A stretch of DNA of 64,000 bases from Isoperla grammatica (GCA_945910005.1 OX246743.1:14800587-14864586); one strand, 5' to 3'. Positions 1 to 13,700 are shown, counted from the stretch's first letter. Notes: generated by a model not told the origin, from the letters alone. Program-made: numbers and translations.

Positions 1-94
1 CACCTTCACAAGCGAGGAAACATGCGTTGTCTTCATATGTTGCATGTAGTTGCTCTCATGTCACTGACTTAGCGCAGGGTTTATCAAGTACAGT
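1..94 (+). repeat. Reference (canonical) monomer
   Basis: This copy runs from CACCTTCACAAGCG to TATCAAGTACAGT and is 94 bp, 44.7% GC, with three CpG sites (positions 13-14, 25-26 and 73-74). It contains one palindromic CATATG (34-39), CATG at 21, 43 and 57, GCGC at 72-75 and GTAC at 88-91. Two stop triplets recur on the plus strand: TAG at 47-49 and TAG at 70-72. ACATGC (20-25) and GCATGT (42-47) are perfect inverted repeats flanking a 16-base spacer that contains CATATG. The start point is arbitrary because the array is circularly permutable. Confidence 0.95.
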
Positions 95-1534
95 CACATT
101 TACAAGCGAGGAAACATGCGTTGTCTTCATTGGTTGCATGTAGTTGCTCTCATGTCACTGACTTAGCGCAGGGTTATCAAGTACAGTAACCTTCACCATT
201 GAGGAAACATGCGTTGTCTTCATATGTTGCATGTAGTTGCTCTCATGTCACTGACTTAGCGCAGGGTTTATCAAGTACAGTCACCTTCACAAGCGAGGAT
301 ACATGCGTTGTCCTCATATGTTGCATGTAGTTGCTCTCATGTCACTGACTTAGCGCAGGGTTTATCAAGTACAGTCACCGTCACAAGCGAGGAAACATGC
401 GTTGTCTTCATATGTTGCATGTAGTTGCTCTCATGTCACTGACTTAGCGCAGGGTTTATCAAGTACAGTCACCTTCACAAGCGAGGAAACATGCGTTGTC
501 CTCATATGTTTCATGTAGTTGCGGTCATGTCACCGACTTAGCGCAGGGTTTATCACGTACAGTCACCATCACAAGCGAGGAAACATTCGTTTTCTTCATA
601 TGTTGCATGTAGTGGCTCTCATGTCACTGACTTAGCGCAGGGTTTATCACGTACAGTCACTTTCACAAGCGAGGAAACATGCGTTGTCTTCATATTTTGC
701 ATGTAGTTGCTCTCATGTCACTGACTTAGCGCAGGATTTATCACGTACAGTCACCGTCACAAGCGAGGAAACATGCGATGTCTTCATATGTTGCATGTAG
801 TTGCTCTCATGTCACTGACTTAGCGCAGGGATTATCAAGTACAGTCACCTTCACAAGCGAGGAAACATGCGTTGTCCTAATATGTTTAAGAAGTGGCTTT
901 CATGTCACTGACTAAGCGCAGGGTTTATCAAGTACAGTCACCGTTACAAGCGAGGAAACATTCGTTCTCTTCATATGTTGCATGTAGTTGCTCTCATGTC
1001 ACTGACTTAGCGCAGGGATTATCAAGTACAGTCACCTTCACAAGCGAGGAAACATGCGTTGTCTTCATATGTTGCATGTAGTTGCTCTCATGTCACTGAC
1101 TTAGCGCAGGGTTTATCAAGTACAGTCACATTTACAAGCGAGGAAACATGCGTTGTCTTCATTGGTTGCATGTAGTTGCTCTCATGTCACTGACTTAGCG
1201 CAGGGTTATCAAGTACAGTAACCTTCACCATTGAGGAAACATGCGTTGTCTTCATATGTTGCATGTAGTTGCTCTCATGTCACTGACTTAGCGCAGGGTT
1301 TATCAAGTACAGTCACCTTCACAAGCGAGGATACATGCGTTGTCCTCATATGTTGCATGTAGTTGCTCTCATGTCACTGACTTAGCGCAGGGTTTATCAA
1401 GTACAGTCACCGTCACAAGCGAGGAAACATGCGTTGTCTTCATATGTTGCATGTAGTTGCTCTCATGTCACTGACTTAGCGCAGGGTTTATCAAGTACAG
1501 TCACCTTCACAAGCGAGGAAACATGCGTTGTCCT
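1..1534 (+). repeat. 11-monomer HOR, 1032-bp period (first locus)
   Basis: Bases 1-502 repeat as 1033-1534 with an offset of exactly 1032 bp. That is eleven monomers (1034 bp) minus two single-base losses: one in a TTTAAGAAG type B-like monomer near 885 and one in GGGTTATCAAG near 170. Shared private markers include CACATTTACAAG, CATTGGTTGC and CACCATTGAGG. The match breaks at 503/1535, where the first copy reads CTCATATGTTTC and the second switches to CTAATATGTTC. The left edge is cut by the window start, so copy number at this locus is at least about 1.5 and may be larger. Confidence 0.9.
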
Positions 1535-1594
1535 AATATGTTCAAGAAGTGGCTTTCATGTCACTGACTTAGCGCAGGGTTTATCAAGTACAGT
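1502..1594 (+). repeat. Type B monomer (93 bp, stop-less middle)
   Basis: This example shows a recurrent variant class in which the middle reads CCTAATATG followed by TTCAAGAAGTGGCTTTCATG instead of the canonical TTGCATGTAGTTGCTCTC. The change shortens the monomer by one base to 93 bp and removes the first TAG stop triplet. The class occurs singly or as two neighbours, for example near 2670, 2766, 9710, 9800, 28850, 28920, 55840 and 55940. It explains why block lengths fall slightly short of multiples of 94 and why open frames up to 128-137 codons appear in otherwise stop-rich DNA. Confidence 0.9.
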
Positions 1595-1880
1595 CACCGT
1601 CACAAGCGAGGAAACATTCGTTCTCTTCATATGTTGCATTTAGTTGCTCTCATGTCACTGACTTAGCGCAGGGATTATCAAGTACAGTCACCTTCACAAG
1701 CGAGGAAACATGCGTTGTCTTCATATGTTGCATGAAGTTGCTCTCATGTCACTCACTTAGCGCAGGGTTTATCAAGTACAGTCACATTTACAAGCGAGGA
1801 AACATGCGTTGTCTTCATTGGTTGCATGTAGTTGCTCTCATGTCACTGACTTAGCGCAGGGTTTATCAAGTACAGTCACC

Positions 1881-3313
1881 TTCACAAGCGAGGAAACATG
1901 CGTTGTCCTAATATGTTGTATGTGCTGCTCTCATGTCACTGACTTACCGCAGGGTTTATCAAGTACAGTCACCTTCACAAGCGAGGAAACATGCGTTGTC
2001 TTCATATGTTGCATTAAGTGGCTCTCATGTCACTGACTTAGCGCAGGGTTTATCAAGTACAGTCACCGTCACAAGCGAGGAAATATGCGTTGTGTTTATA
2101 TGTTGCATGTAGTTGCTCTCATGTCACTGACATAGCGCAGGGTTTATCAAGTACAGTCACCGTCACAAGCGAGGAAACATACGTTGTCTTCATATGTTGC
2201 ATGTAGTTGCTCTCATGTCACTGACTTAGCGCAGGGTTTATCAAGTACAGTCACCTTCACAAGCGAGGAAACATGCGTTGTCCTAATATGTTGCATGTAG
2301 TTTCTCTCATGTCACTGACGTAGCGCAGGGTTTATCAAGTACAGTCACCTTCACAAGCGAGGAAACATGCATTGTCGTCATATGTTGCATGAAGTTGCTC
2401 TCATGTCACTGACTTAGCGCAGGGTTTATCAGGTACAGTCACCTTCACATGCGAGGAAACATGCGTTGTCTTCACATGTTGCATGTAGTTGCTCTCATGT
2501 CACTGACATAGCGCAGGGTTTATCAAGTACAGTCACCTTCACAAGCGAGGAAACATGCTTTGTCTTCATATGTTGCATGTAGTTGCTCTCATGTCACTGA
2601 CTTAGCGCAGGGTTTATCAAGTACAGTAACTTCACAAGCGAGGAAACATGCGTTGTCCTTATATGTTCAAGAAGTGGCTTTCATGTCACTGACTTAGCGC
2701 AGGGTTTATCAAATACAGTCACCTTCACAAGCGAGGAAACATGCGTTGTCCTAATATGTTCAAGAAGTGGCTTTCATGTCACTGACTTAGCGCAGGGTTT
2801 ATCAAGTACAGTCACCGTCACAAGCGAGGAAACATGCGTTGTCTTCATATGTTGCATGTAGTTGCTCTCATGTCACTGACTTAGCGCAGGGTTTATCAAG
2901 TACAGTAACCGTCACAAGCGAGGAAACATGCGTTGTCCTAATATGTTGTATGTGCTGCTCTCATGTCACTGACTTACCGCAGGGTTTATCAAGTACAGTC
3001 ACCTTCACAAGCGAGGAAACATGCGTTGTCTTCATATGTTGCATTAAGTGGCTCTCATGTCACTGACTTAGCGCAGGGTTTATCAAGTACAGTCACCGTC
3101 ACAAGCGAGGAAATATGCGTTGTGTTTATATGTTGCATGTAGTTGCTCTCATGTCACTGACATAGCGCAGGGTTTATCAAGTACAGTCACCGTCACAAGC
3201 GAGGAAACATACGTTGTCTTCATATGTTGCATGTAGTTGCTCTCATGTCACTGACTTAGCGCAGGGTTTATCAAGTACAGTCACCTTCACAAGCGAGGAA
3301 ACATGCGTTGTCC
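1881..3313 (+). repeat. Partial tandem duplication, 1030-bp offset
   Basis: About 400 bp at 1881-2283 reappear at 2911-3313. The shared markers are TTGTATGTGCTGCTCTC, GACTTACCGC, GCATTAAGTGG, AAATATGCGTTGTGTTTATA and the following CATACGTTG. The offset of 1030 bp equals eleven monomers minus four bases; the intervening monomers hold two type B copies, one TGTATGTGC copy and one GTAACTTC copy, each one base short. Edges were judged by eye from the first clear disagreements. Confidence 0.8.
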
Positions 3314-6300
3314 TCATATGTTGCATGTAGTTGCTCTCATGTCACTGACTTAGCGCAGGGTTTATCAAGTACAGTCACCGTCACAAGCGAGGAAACATGC
3401 GTTGTCTTCATATGTTGCATGTTGTTGCTCTCATGTCACTGACTTAGCGCAGGGTTTATCAAGTACAGTCACCTTCACAAGCGAGGAAACATGCGTTGTC
3501 CTCATATGTTGCATGTAGTTGCGGTCATGTCACTGACTTAGCGCAGGGTTTATCACGTACAGTCACCTTCACAAGCGAGGAAACATGCGTTGTCTTCATA
3601 TGTTGCATGAAGTGGCTTTCATATCACTGATTTAGCGCAGGGTTTTTCAAGTACAGTCACCGTCACAAGCGAGGAAACATAAGTTCTCTTCATATGTTGC
3701 ATGTAGTTGCTCTCATGTCACTAACTTAGCGCAGGGTTTATCACGTACAGTCACTTTCACAAGCGAGAAAACTTGCGTTTTCTTCATATGCTGCATGTAG
3801 TTTCTCTCATGTCACTGATTTAGCGCAGGGTTTATCTAGTACAGTTTCCGTCACAAGCGAGGAAACATGCTTTGTCTTCATTGGTTGCATGAAGTTGCTC
3901 TTATGTCACTGACTTAGCGCAGGGTTTATCAAGTTCAGTCACCGTCACAAGCGAGAAAACATGCGTTGTCCTCAAATGTTGCATGAACTGGCCTTCATGT
4001 CACTGACTTAGCGCAGGGTATATCACGTACAGTAACTTTCCCAAGCGAGGAAACATTTGTTGTCTTCATATGTTGCATGTTGTTGCTCTCATGTCACTGA
4101 CTTAGCGCAGGGTTTATCACGTACAGTCACCGTCACAAGCGAGGAAACATGCGATGTCTTCATATGTTGCATGTAGTTGCTCTCATGTCACTGACTTAGC
4201 GCAGGGTTTATCAAGTACAGTCACCTTCACAAGCGAGGAAACATGCGTTGTCCTTATATGTTGCATGTAGTTGCTCTCATGTCACTGACTTAGCGCAGGG
4301 TTTATCAAGTACAGTCACCTTCACAAGCGAGGAAACATGCATTGTCGTCATATGTTGCATGAAGTTGCTCTCATGTCACTGACTTAGCGCAGGGTTTATC
4401 AGGTACAGTCACCTTCACATGCGAGGAAGCATGCGTTGTCTTCACATGTTGCATGTAGTTGCTCTCATGTCACTGACATAGCGCAGGGTTTATCAAGTAC
4501 AGTCACCTTCACAAGCGAGGAAACATGCTTTGTCTTCATATGTTGCATGTAGTTGCTCTCATGTCACTGACTTAGCGCAGGGTTTATCAAGTACAGTAAC
4601 TTCACAAGCGAGGAAACATGCGTTGTCCTTATATGTTCAAGAAGTGGCTTTCATGTCACTGACTTAGCGCAGGGTTTATCAAATACAGTCACCTTCACAA
4701 GCGAGGAAAAATGCGTTGTCCTAATATGTTCAAGAAGTGGCTTTCATGTCACTGACTTAGCGCAGGGTTTATCAAGTACAGTCACCGTCACAAGCGAGGA
4801 AACATGCGTTGTCTTCATATGTTGCATGTAGTTGCTCTCATGTCACTGACTTAGCGCAGGGTTTATCAAGTACAGTAACCGTCACAAGCGAGGAAACATG
4901 CGTTGTCCTAATATGTTGTATGTGCTGCTCTCATGTCACTGACTTAGCGCAGGGTTTATCAAGTACAGTCACCTTCACAAGCGAGGAAACATGCGTTGTC
5001 TTCATATGTTGCATTAAGTGGCTCTCATGTCACTGACTAAGCGCAGGGTTTATCAAGTACAGTCACCGTCACAAGCGAGGAAACATGCGTTTTCCTTATA
5101 TGTTGCATGTAGTTGCTCTCATGTCACTGACTTAGCGCAGAGTTTATCAAGTACAGTCACCTTCACAAGCGAGGAAACATGCGTTGTCTTCATATGTTGC
5201 AAGTAGTTGCTTTCATGTCACTGACTTAGCGCATGGTTTATCAAGTACAGTCACCTTCACAAGCGAGGAAACAAGCGTTGTCTTCATATGTTGCATGTAG
5301 TTGCTCTCGTGTCACTGACTAAGCGCAGGGTTTATCAAGTACAGTCACCTTCACAAGCGAGGAAACATGCGTTGTCTTCATATGTTGCATGTAGTTGCAC
5401 TCATGTCACTGACTTAGCGCAGGGTTTATTACGTACAGTCACCGTCACAAGCGAAGAAACATGCATTGTCTTTATATGTTGCATGTATTTGCTCTCATGT
5501 CACTGACTTAGCGCAGGGTTTATCAAGTACAGTCACCGTCACAAGCGAGGAAACATGCGTTGTCTTCATATGTTGCATGTAGTTGCTCTCATGTCACTGA
5601 CTTAGCGCAGGGTTTATCAAGTACAGTCACCTTCACAAGCGAGGAAACATGCGTTGTCCTCATATGTTTCATGTAGTTGCGGTCATGTCACCGACTTAGC
5701 GCAGGGTTTATCACGTACAGTCACCATCACAAGCGAGGAAACATTCGTTTTCTTCATATGTTGCATGTAGTGGCTCTCATGTCACTGACTTAGCGCAGGG
5801 TTTATCACGTACAGTCACTTTCACAAGCGAGGAAACATGCGTTGTCTTCATATTTTGCATGTAGTTGCTCTCATGTCACTGACTTAGCGCAGGATTTATC
5901 ACGTACAGTCACCGTCACAAGCGAGGAAACATGCGATGTCTTCATATGTTGCATGTAGTTGCTCTCATGTCACTGACTTAGCGCAGGGATTATCAAGTAC
6001 AGTCACCTTCACAAGCGAGGAAACATGCGTTGTCCTAATATGTTTAAGAAGTGGCTTTCATGTCACTGACTAAGCGCAGGGTTTATCAAGTACAGTCACC
6101 GTTACAAGCGAGGAAACATTCGTTCTCTTCATATGTTGCATGTAGTTGCTCTCATGTCACTGACTTAGCGCAGGGATTATCAAGTACAGTCACCTTCACA
6201 AGCGAGGAAACATGCGTTGTCTTCATATGTTGCATGTAGTTGCTCTCATGTCACTGACTTAGCGCAGGGTTTATCAAGTACAGTCACATTTACAAGCGAG

Positions 6301-6428
6301 GAAACATGCGTTGTCTTCATTGGTTGCATGTAGTTGCTCTCATGTCACTGACTTAGCGCAGGGTTATCAAGTACAGTAACCTTCACCATTGAGGAAACAT
6401 GCGTTGTCTTCATATGTTGCATGTAGTT
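2185..6428 (+). repeat. 4.2-kb block, copy of 18989-23232
   Basis: This block matches 18989-23232 at a constant offset of 16804 bp. Its part up to about 4390 also matches 12139-14340 at an offset of 9949 bp. The disagreements I noticed are single bases, for example GACGTAG near 2320 against GACTTAG near 19124, and GCGCAGGG near 3356 against GCGCATGG near 20160. It contains the ordered cassette of diagnostic monomers (TGCGGTCATG, CATAAGTTCTC, TATGCTGCATG, TGAACTGGCC, GCGATGTC, CATGCATTGTCG, CAGGTACAG, GACATAGCG, GTAACTTC, type B pair, TTGTATGTGC). The match ends at 6429/23233. Confidence 0.85.
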
Positions 6429-7724
6429 GCTCTCATGTCACTGACTTAGCGCAGGGTTTATCAAGTACAGTCACCTTCACAAGCGAGGATACATGCGTTG
6501 TCCTCATATGTTGCATGTAGTTGCTCTCATGTCACTGACTTAGCGCAGGGTTTATCAAGTACAGTCACCGTCACAAGCGAGGAAACATGCGTTGTCTTCA
6601 TATGTTGCATGTAGTTGCTCTCATGTCACTGACTTAGCGCAGGGTTTATCAAGTACAGTCACCTTCACAAGCGAGGAAACATGCGTTGTCCTCATATGTT
6701 TCATGTAGTTGCGGTCATGTCACCGACTTAGCGCAGGGTTTATCACGTACAGTCACCATCACAAGCGAGGAAACATTCGTTTTCTTCATATGTTGCATGT
6801 AGTGGCTCTCATGTCACTGACTTAGCGCAGGGTTTATCACGTACAGTCACTTTCACAAGCGAGGAAACATGCGTTGTCTTCATATTTTGCATGTAGTTGC
6901 TCTCATGTCACTGACTTAGCGCAGGATTTATCACGTACAGTCACCGTCACAAGCGAGGAAACATGCGATGTCTTCATATGTTGCATGTAGTTGCTCTCAT
7001 GTCACTGACTTAGCGCAGGGATTATCAAGTACAGTCACCTTCACAAGCGAGGAAACATGCGTTGTCCTAATATGTTTAAGAAGTGGCTTTCATGTCACTG
7101 ACTAAGCGCAGGGTTTATCAAGTACAGTCACCGTTACAAGCGAGGAAACATTCGTTCTCTTCATATGTTGCATGTAGTTGCTCTCATGTCACTGACTTAG
7201 CGCAGGGATTATCAAGTACAGTCACCTTCACAAGCGAGGAAACATGCGTTGTCTTCATATGTTGCATGTAGTTGCTCTCATGTCACTGACTTAGCGCAGG
7301 GTTTATCAAGTACAGTCACATTTACAAGCGAGGAAACATGCGTTGTCTTCATTGGTTGCATGTAGTTGCTCTCATGTCACTGACTTAGCGCAGGGTTATC
7401 AAGTACAGTAACCTTCACCATTGAGGAAACATGCGTTGTCTTCATATGTTGCATGTAGTTGCTCTCATGTCACTGACTTAGCGCAGGGTTTATCAAGTAC
7501 AGTCACCTTCACAAGCGAGGATACATGCGTTGTCCTCATATGTTGCATGTAGTTGCTCTCATGTCACTGACTTAGCGCAGGGTTTATCAAGTACAGTCAC
7601 CGTCACAAGCGAGGAAACATGCGTTGTCTTCATATGTTGCATGTAGTTGCTCTCATGTCACTGACTTAGCGCAGGGTTTATCAAGTACAGTCACCTTCAC
7701 AAGCGAGGAAACATGCGTTGTCCT
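5500..7724 (+). repeat. 11-monomer HOR, 1032-bp period (second locus)
   Basis: The same 1032-bp unit as at the window start is present here in at least two complete copies, 5519-6550 and 6551-7582, with a partial third to 7724. Bases from about 350 onward align here at +5158, and later bases at +6190, which equals 5158 plus 1032. The marker CATGTTTCATGTAGTTGCGG followed by GTCACCGAC occurs at about 501, 5660 and 6691. The related locus at 22323-23232 has only a single, incomplete copy, so unit number varies between otherwise matching loci. Confidence 0.88.
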
Positions 7725-10700
7725 AATATGTTCAAGAAGTGGCTTTCATGTCACTGACTTAGCGCAGGGTTTATCAAGTACAGTCACCGTCACAAGCGAG
7801 GAAACATTCGTTCTCTTCATATGTTGCATTTAGTTGCTCTCATGTCACTGACTTAGCGCAGGGATTATCAAGTACAGTCACCTTCACAAGCGAGGAAACA
7901 TGCGTTGTCTTCATATGTTGCATGAAGTTGCTCTCATGTCACTCACTTAGCGCAGGGTTTATCAAGTACAGTCACATTTACAAGCGAGGAAACATGCGTT
8001 GTCTTCATTGGTTGCATGTAGTTGCTCTCATGTCACTGACTTAGCGCAGGGTTTATCAAGTACAGTCACCTTCACAAGCGAGGAAACATGCGTTGTCTTC
8101 ATATGTTGCATGTAGTTGCACTTATGTCACTGACTTAGCGCAGGGTTTATTACGTACAGTCACCGTCACAAGATAGGAAACATGCGTTGTCTTTATATGT
8201 TGCATGTAGTTGCTCTCATGTCACTGACTTAGCGCAGGGTTTATCAAGTACAGTCACCGTCACAAGCGAGGAAACATGCGTTGTCTTCATATGGTGCATG
8301 TAGTTTGCTCTCATGTCACTGACTAAGCGCAGGGCTTATCAAGTACAGTCACCTTCACAAGCGAGGAAACATGCGTTGTCCTCATATGTTGCATGTAGTT
8401 GCTCTCATGTCACTGACTTAGCGCAGGGTTTATCAAGTACAGTCACCGTCACAAGCGAGGAAACATGCGTTGTCTTCATATGTTGCATGTTGTTGCTCTC
8501 ATGTCACTGACTTAGCGCAGGGTTTATCAAGTACAGTCACCTTCACAAGCGAGGAAACATGCGTTGTCCTCATATGTTGCATGTAGTTGCGGTCATGTCA
8601 CTGACTTAGCGCAGGGTTTATCACGTACAGTTACCTTCACAAGCGAGGAGACATGCGTTGTCTTCATATGTTGCATGAAGTGGCTTTCATATCACTGACT
8701 TTGCGCAGGGTTTATCAAGTACAGTCACCGTCACAAGCGAAGAAACATTCGTTCTCTTCATATGTTGCATGTAGTTGCTCTCATGTCACTGACTTAGTGC
8801 AGGGTTTATCACGTACAGTCACTTTCACAAGCGAGGAAACATGCGTTGTCCTTATTTGTTGCATGTAGTTGCTCTCATGTCACTGACTTAGCGTAGGGTT
8901 TATCTAGTACAGTCACCGTCACAAGCGAGGAAACATGCGTTGTCTTCATTGGTTGCATGTAGTTGCTTTTATGTCACTGACTTAGCGGAGGGTTTATCAA
9001 GTTCAGTCACCGTCACAAGCGAGGAAACATGCGTTGTCCTCATATGTTGCATGAACTGGCCTTCTTGTCACTGACTTAGCGCAGGGTATATCACGTAAAG
9101 TAACTTTCCCAAGCGAGGAAACATGCGTTGTCTTCATATGTTGCATGTAGTTGCTCTCATGTCACTGCCTTAGCGCAGGGTTTATCACGTACAGTCACCG
9201 TCACAAGCGAGGAAACATGCGATGTCTTCATATGTTGCATGTAGTTGCTCTCATGTCACTGACTTAGCGCAGGGTTTATCAAGTACAGTCACCTTCACAA
9301 GCGAGGAAACATGCGTTGTCCTAATATGTTGCATGTAGTTGCTCTCATGTCACTGACTTAGCGCAGGGTTTATCAAGTACAGTCACCGTCACAAGCGAGG
9401 AAACATGCGTTGTCGTTATATGTTGCAAGTAGTTGCTTTCATGTCACTGACTTAGCGCAGGGTTTATCAAGTACAGTCACCTTCACAAGCGAGGAAAAAA
9501 GCGTTGTCTTCATATGTTGCATGTAGTTGCTCTCATGTCACTGATTAAGCGCAGGGTTTATCAAGTACAGTCACCTTCACAAGCGAGGAAACATGCGTTG
9601 TCTTCATATGTTGCATGTAGTTGCTCTTATGTCACTGACTTAGCGCAGGGTTTATCAAGTACAGTCACCTTCACAAGCGAGGAAACATGCGTTGTCCTAA
9701 TATGTTCAAGAAGTGGCTTTCATGTCACTGACTAAGCGCAGGGTTTATCAAGTACAGTCACCTTCACAAGCGAGGAAACATGCGTTGTCCTAATATGTTC
9801 AAGAAGTGGCTTTCATGTCACTGACTTAGCGCAGGGTTTATCAAGTACAGTCACCTTCACAAGCGAGGAAACATGCGTTGTCTTCATATGTTGCATGTAG
9901 TTGCACTCATGTCACTGTCTTAGCGCAGGGTTTATTACGTAAAGTCACCGTCACAAGCGAGGAAATATGCGTTGTGTTTATATGTTGCATGTAGTTGCTC
10001 TCATGTCACTGACATAGCGCAGGGTTTATCAAGTACAGTCACCGTCACAAGCGAGGAAACATACGTTGTCTTCATATGTTGCATGTAGTTGCTCTCATGT
10101 CACTGACTTAGCGCTGGGTTTATCAAGTACAGTCACCTTCACAAGCGAGGAAACATGCGTTGTCCTCATATGTTGCATGTAGTTGCTCTCATGTCACTGA
10201 CTTAGCGCAGGGTTTATTAAGTACAGTCACCGTCACAAGCGAGGAAACATGCGTTGTCTTCATATGTTGCATGTTGTTGCTCTCATGTCACTGACTTAGC
10301 GCAGGGTTTATCAAGTACAGTCACCTTCACAAGCGAGGAAACATGCGTTGTCCTCATATGTTGCATGTAGTTGCGGTCATGTCACTGACTTAGCGCAGGG
10401 TTTATCACGTACAGTCACCTTCACAAGCGAGGAAACATGCGTTGTCTTCATATGTTGCATGAAGTGGCTTTCATATCACTGACTTAGCGCAGGGTTTTTC
10501 AAGTACAGTCACCGTCACAAGCGAGAAAACATTAGTTCTCTTCATATGTTGCATGTAGTTGCTCTCATGTCACTAACTTAGCGCAGGGTTTATCACGTAC
10601 AGTCACTTTCACAAGCGAGAAAACTTGCGTTTTCTTCATATGCTGCATGTAGTTGCTCTCATGTCACTGACTTAGCGCAGGGTTTATCTAGTACAGTTTC

Positions 10701-13700
10701 CGTCACAAGCGAGAAAACATGCGTTGTCTTCATTGGTTGCATGTAGTTGCTCTTATGTCACTGACTTAGCGCAGGGTTTATCAAGTTCAGTCACCGTCAC
10801 AAGCGAGAAAACATGCGTTGTCCTCAAATGTTGCATGAACTGGCCTTCATGTCACTGACTTAGCGCAGGGTATATCACGTACAGTAACTTTCCCAAGCGA
10901 GGAAACATTTGTTGTCTTCATATGTTGCATGTTGTTGCTCTCATGTCACTGACTTAGCGCAGGGTTTATCACGTACAGTCACCGTCACAAGCGAGGAAAC
11001 ATGCGATGTCTTCATATGTTGCATGTAGTTGCTCTCATGTCACTGACTTAGCGCAGGGTTTATCAAGTACAGTCACCTTCACAAGCGAGGAAACATGCGT
11101 TGTCCTAATATGTTGCATGTAGTTGCTCTCATGTCACTGACTTAGCGCAGGGTTTATCAAGTACAGTCACCTTCACAAGCGAGGAAACATGCATTGTCGC
11201 CATATGTTGCATGAAGTTGCTCTCATGTCACTGACTTAGCGCAGGGTTTATCAGGTACAGTCACCTTCACATGCGAGGAAACATGCGTTGTTTTCACATG
11301 TTGCATGTAGTTGCTCTCATGTCACTGACATAGCGCAGGGTTTATCAAGTACAGTCACCTTCACAAGCGAGGAAACATGCTTTGTCTTCATATGTTGCAT
11401 GTAGTTGCTCTCATGTCACTGACTTAGCGCAGGGTTTATCAAGTACAGTAACTTCACAAGCGAGGAAACATGCGTTGTCTTCATATGTTGCATGTTGTTG
11501 CTCTCATGTCACTGACTTAGCGCAGGGTTTATCAAGTACAGTCACCTTCACAAGCGAGGAAACATGCGTTGTACTCATATGTTGCATGTAGTTGCGGTCA
11601 TGTCACTGACTTAGCGCAGGGTTTATCACGTACAGTCACCTTCACAAGCGAGGAAACATGCGTTGTCTTCATATGTTGCATGAAGTGGCTTTCATATCAC
11701 TGACTTAGCGCAGGGTTTTTCAAGTACAGTCACCGTCACAAGCGAGGAAACATTAGTTCTCTTCATATGTTGCATGTAGTTGCTCTCATGTCACTAACTT
11801 AGCGCAGGGTTTATCACGTACAGTCACTTTCACAAGCGAGAAAACTTGCGTTTTCTTCATATGCTGCATGTAGTTGCTCTCATGTCACTGACTTAGCGCA
11901 GGGTTTATCAAGTTCAGTCACCGTCACAAGCGAGAACACATGCGTTGTCCTCAAATGTTGCATGAACTGGCCTTCATGTCACTGACTTAGCGCAGGGTAT
12001 ATCACGTACAGTAACTTTCCCAAGCGAAGAAACATGTGTTGTCTTCATATGTTGCATGTAGTTGCTCTCATGTCACTGACTTAGCGCAGGGTTTATCACG
12101 TACAGTCACCGTCACAAGCGAGGAAACATGCGATGTCTTCATATGTTGCATGTAGTTGCTCTCATGTCACTGACTTAGCGCAGGGTTTATCAAGTACAGT
12201 CACCTTCACAAGCGAGGAAACATGCGTTGTCCTAATATGTTGCATGTAGTTTCTCTCATGTCACTGACTTAGCGCAGGGTTTATCAAGTACAGTCACCTT
12301 CACAAGCGAGGAAACATGCATTGTCGTCATATGTTGCATGAAGTTGCTCTCATGTCACTGACTTAGCGCAGGGTTTATCAGGTACAGTCACCTTCACATG
12401 CGAGGAAACATGCGTTGTCTTCACATGTTGCATGTAGTTGCTCTCATGTCACTGACATAGCGCAGGGTTTATCAAGTACAGTCACCTTCACAAGCGAGGA
12501 AACATGCTTTGTCTTCATATGTTGCATGTAGTTGCTCTCATGTCACTGACTTAGCGCAGGGTTTATCAAGTACAGTAACTTCACAAGCGAGGAAACATGC
12601 GTTGTCCTTATATGTTCAAGAAGTGGCTTTCATGTCACTGACTTAGCGCAGGGTTTATCAAATACAGTCACCTTCACAAGCGAGGAAACATGCGTTGTCC
12701 TAATATGTTCAAGAAGTGGCTTTCATGTCACTGACTTAGCGCAGGGTTTATCAAGTACAGTCACCGTCACAAGCGAGGAAACATGCGTTGTCTTCATATG
12801 TTGCATGTAGTTGCTCTCATGTCACTGACTTAGCGCAGGGTTTATCAAGTACAGTAACCGTCACAAGCGAGGAAACATGCGTTGTCCTAATATGTTGTAT
12901 GTGCTGCTCTCATGTCACTGACTTACCGCAGGGTTTATCAAGTACAGTCACCTTCACAAGCGAGGAAACATGCGTTGTCTTCATATGTTGCATTAAGTGG
13001 CTCTCATGTCACTGACTTAGCGCAGGGTTTATCAAGTACAGTCACCGTCACAAGCGAGGAAATATGCGTTGTGTTTATATGTTGCATGTAGTTGCTCTCA
13101 TGTCACTGACATAGCGCAGGGTTTATCAAGTACAGTCACCGTCACAAGCGAGGAAACATACGTTGTCTTCATATGTTGCATGTAGTTGCTCTCATGTCAC
13201 TGACTTAGCGCAGGGTTTATCAAGTACAGTCACCTTCACAAGCGAGGAAACATGCGTTGTCCTCATATGTTGCATGTAGTTGCTCTCATGTCACTGACTT
13301 AGCGCAGGGTTTATCAAGTACAGTCACCGTCACAAGCGAGGAAACATGCGTTGTCTTCATATGTTGCATGTTGTTGCTCTCATGTCACTGACTTAGCGCA
13401 GGGTTTATCAAGTACAGTCACCTTCACAAGCGAGGAAACATGCGTTGTCCTCATATGTTGCATGTAGTTGCGGTCATGTCACTGACTTAGCGCAGGGTTT
13501 ATCACGTACAGTCACCTTCACAAGCGAGGAAACATGCGTTGTCTTCATATGTTGCATGAAGTGGCTTTCATATCACTGACTTAGCGCAGGGTTTTTCAAG
13601 TACAGTCACCGTCACAAGCGAGGAAACATAAGTTCTCTTCATATGTTGCATGTAGTTGCTCTCATGTCACTAACTTAGCGCAGGGTTTATCACGTACAGT

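Noticed and set aside
20..47. Rho-independent terminators or strong hairpins
   Set aside because: The inverted repeat has a 6-bp stem with a 16-base loop and no T-run. It occurs in nearly every monomer, so it is part of the satellite and not a terminator.
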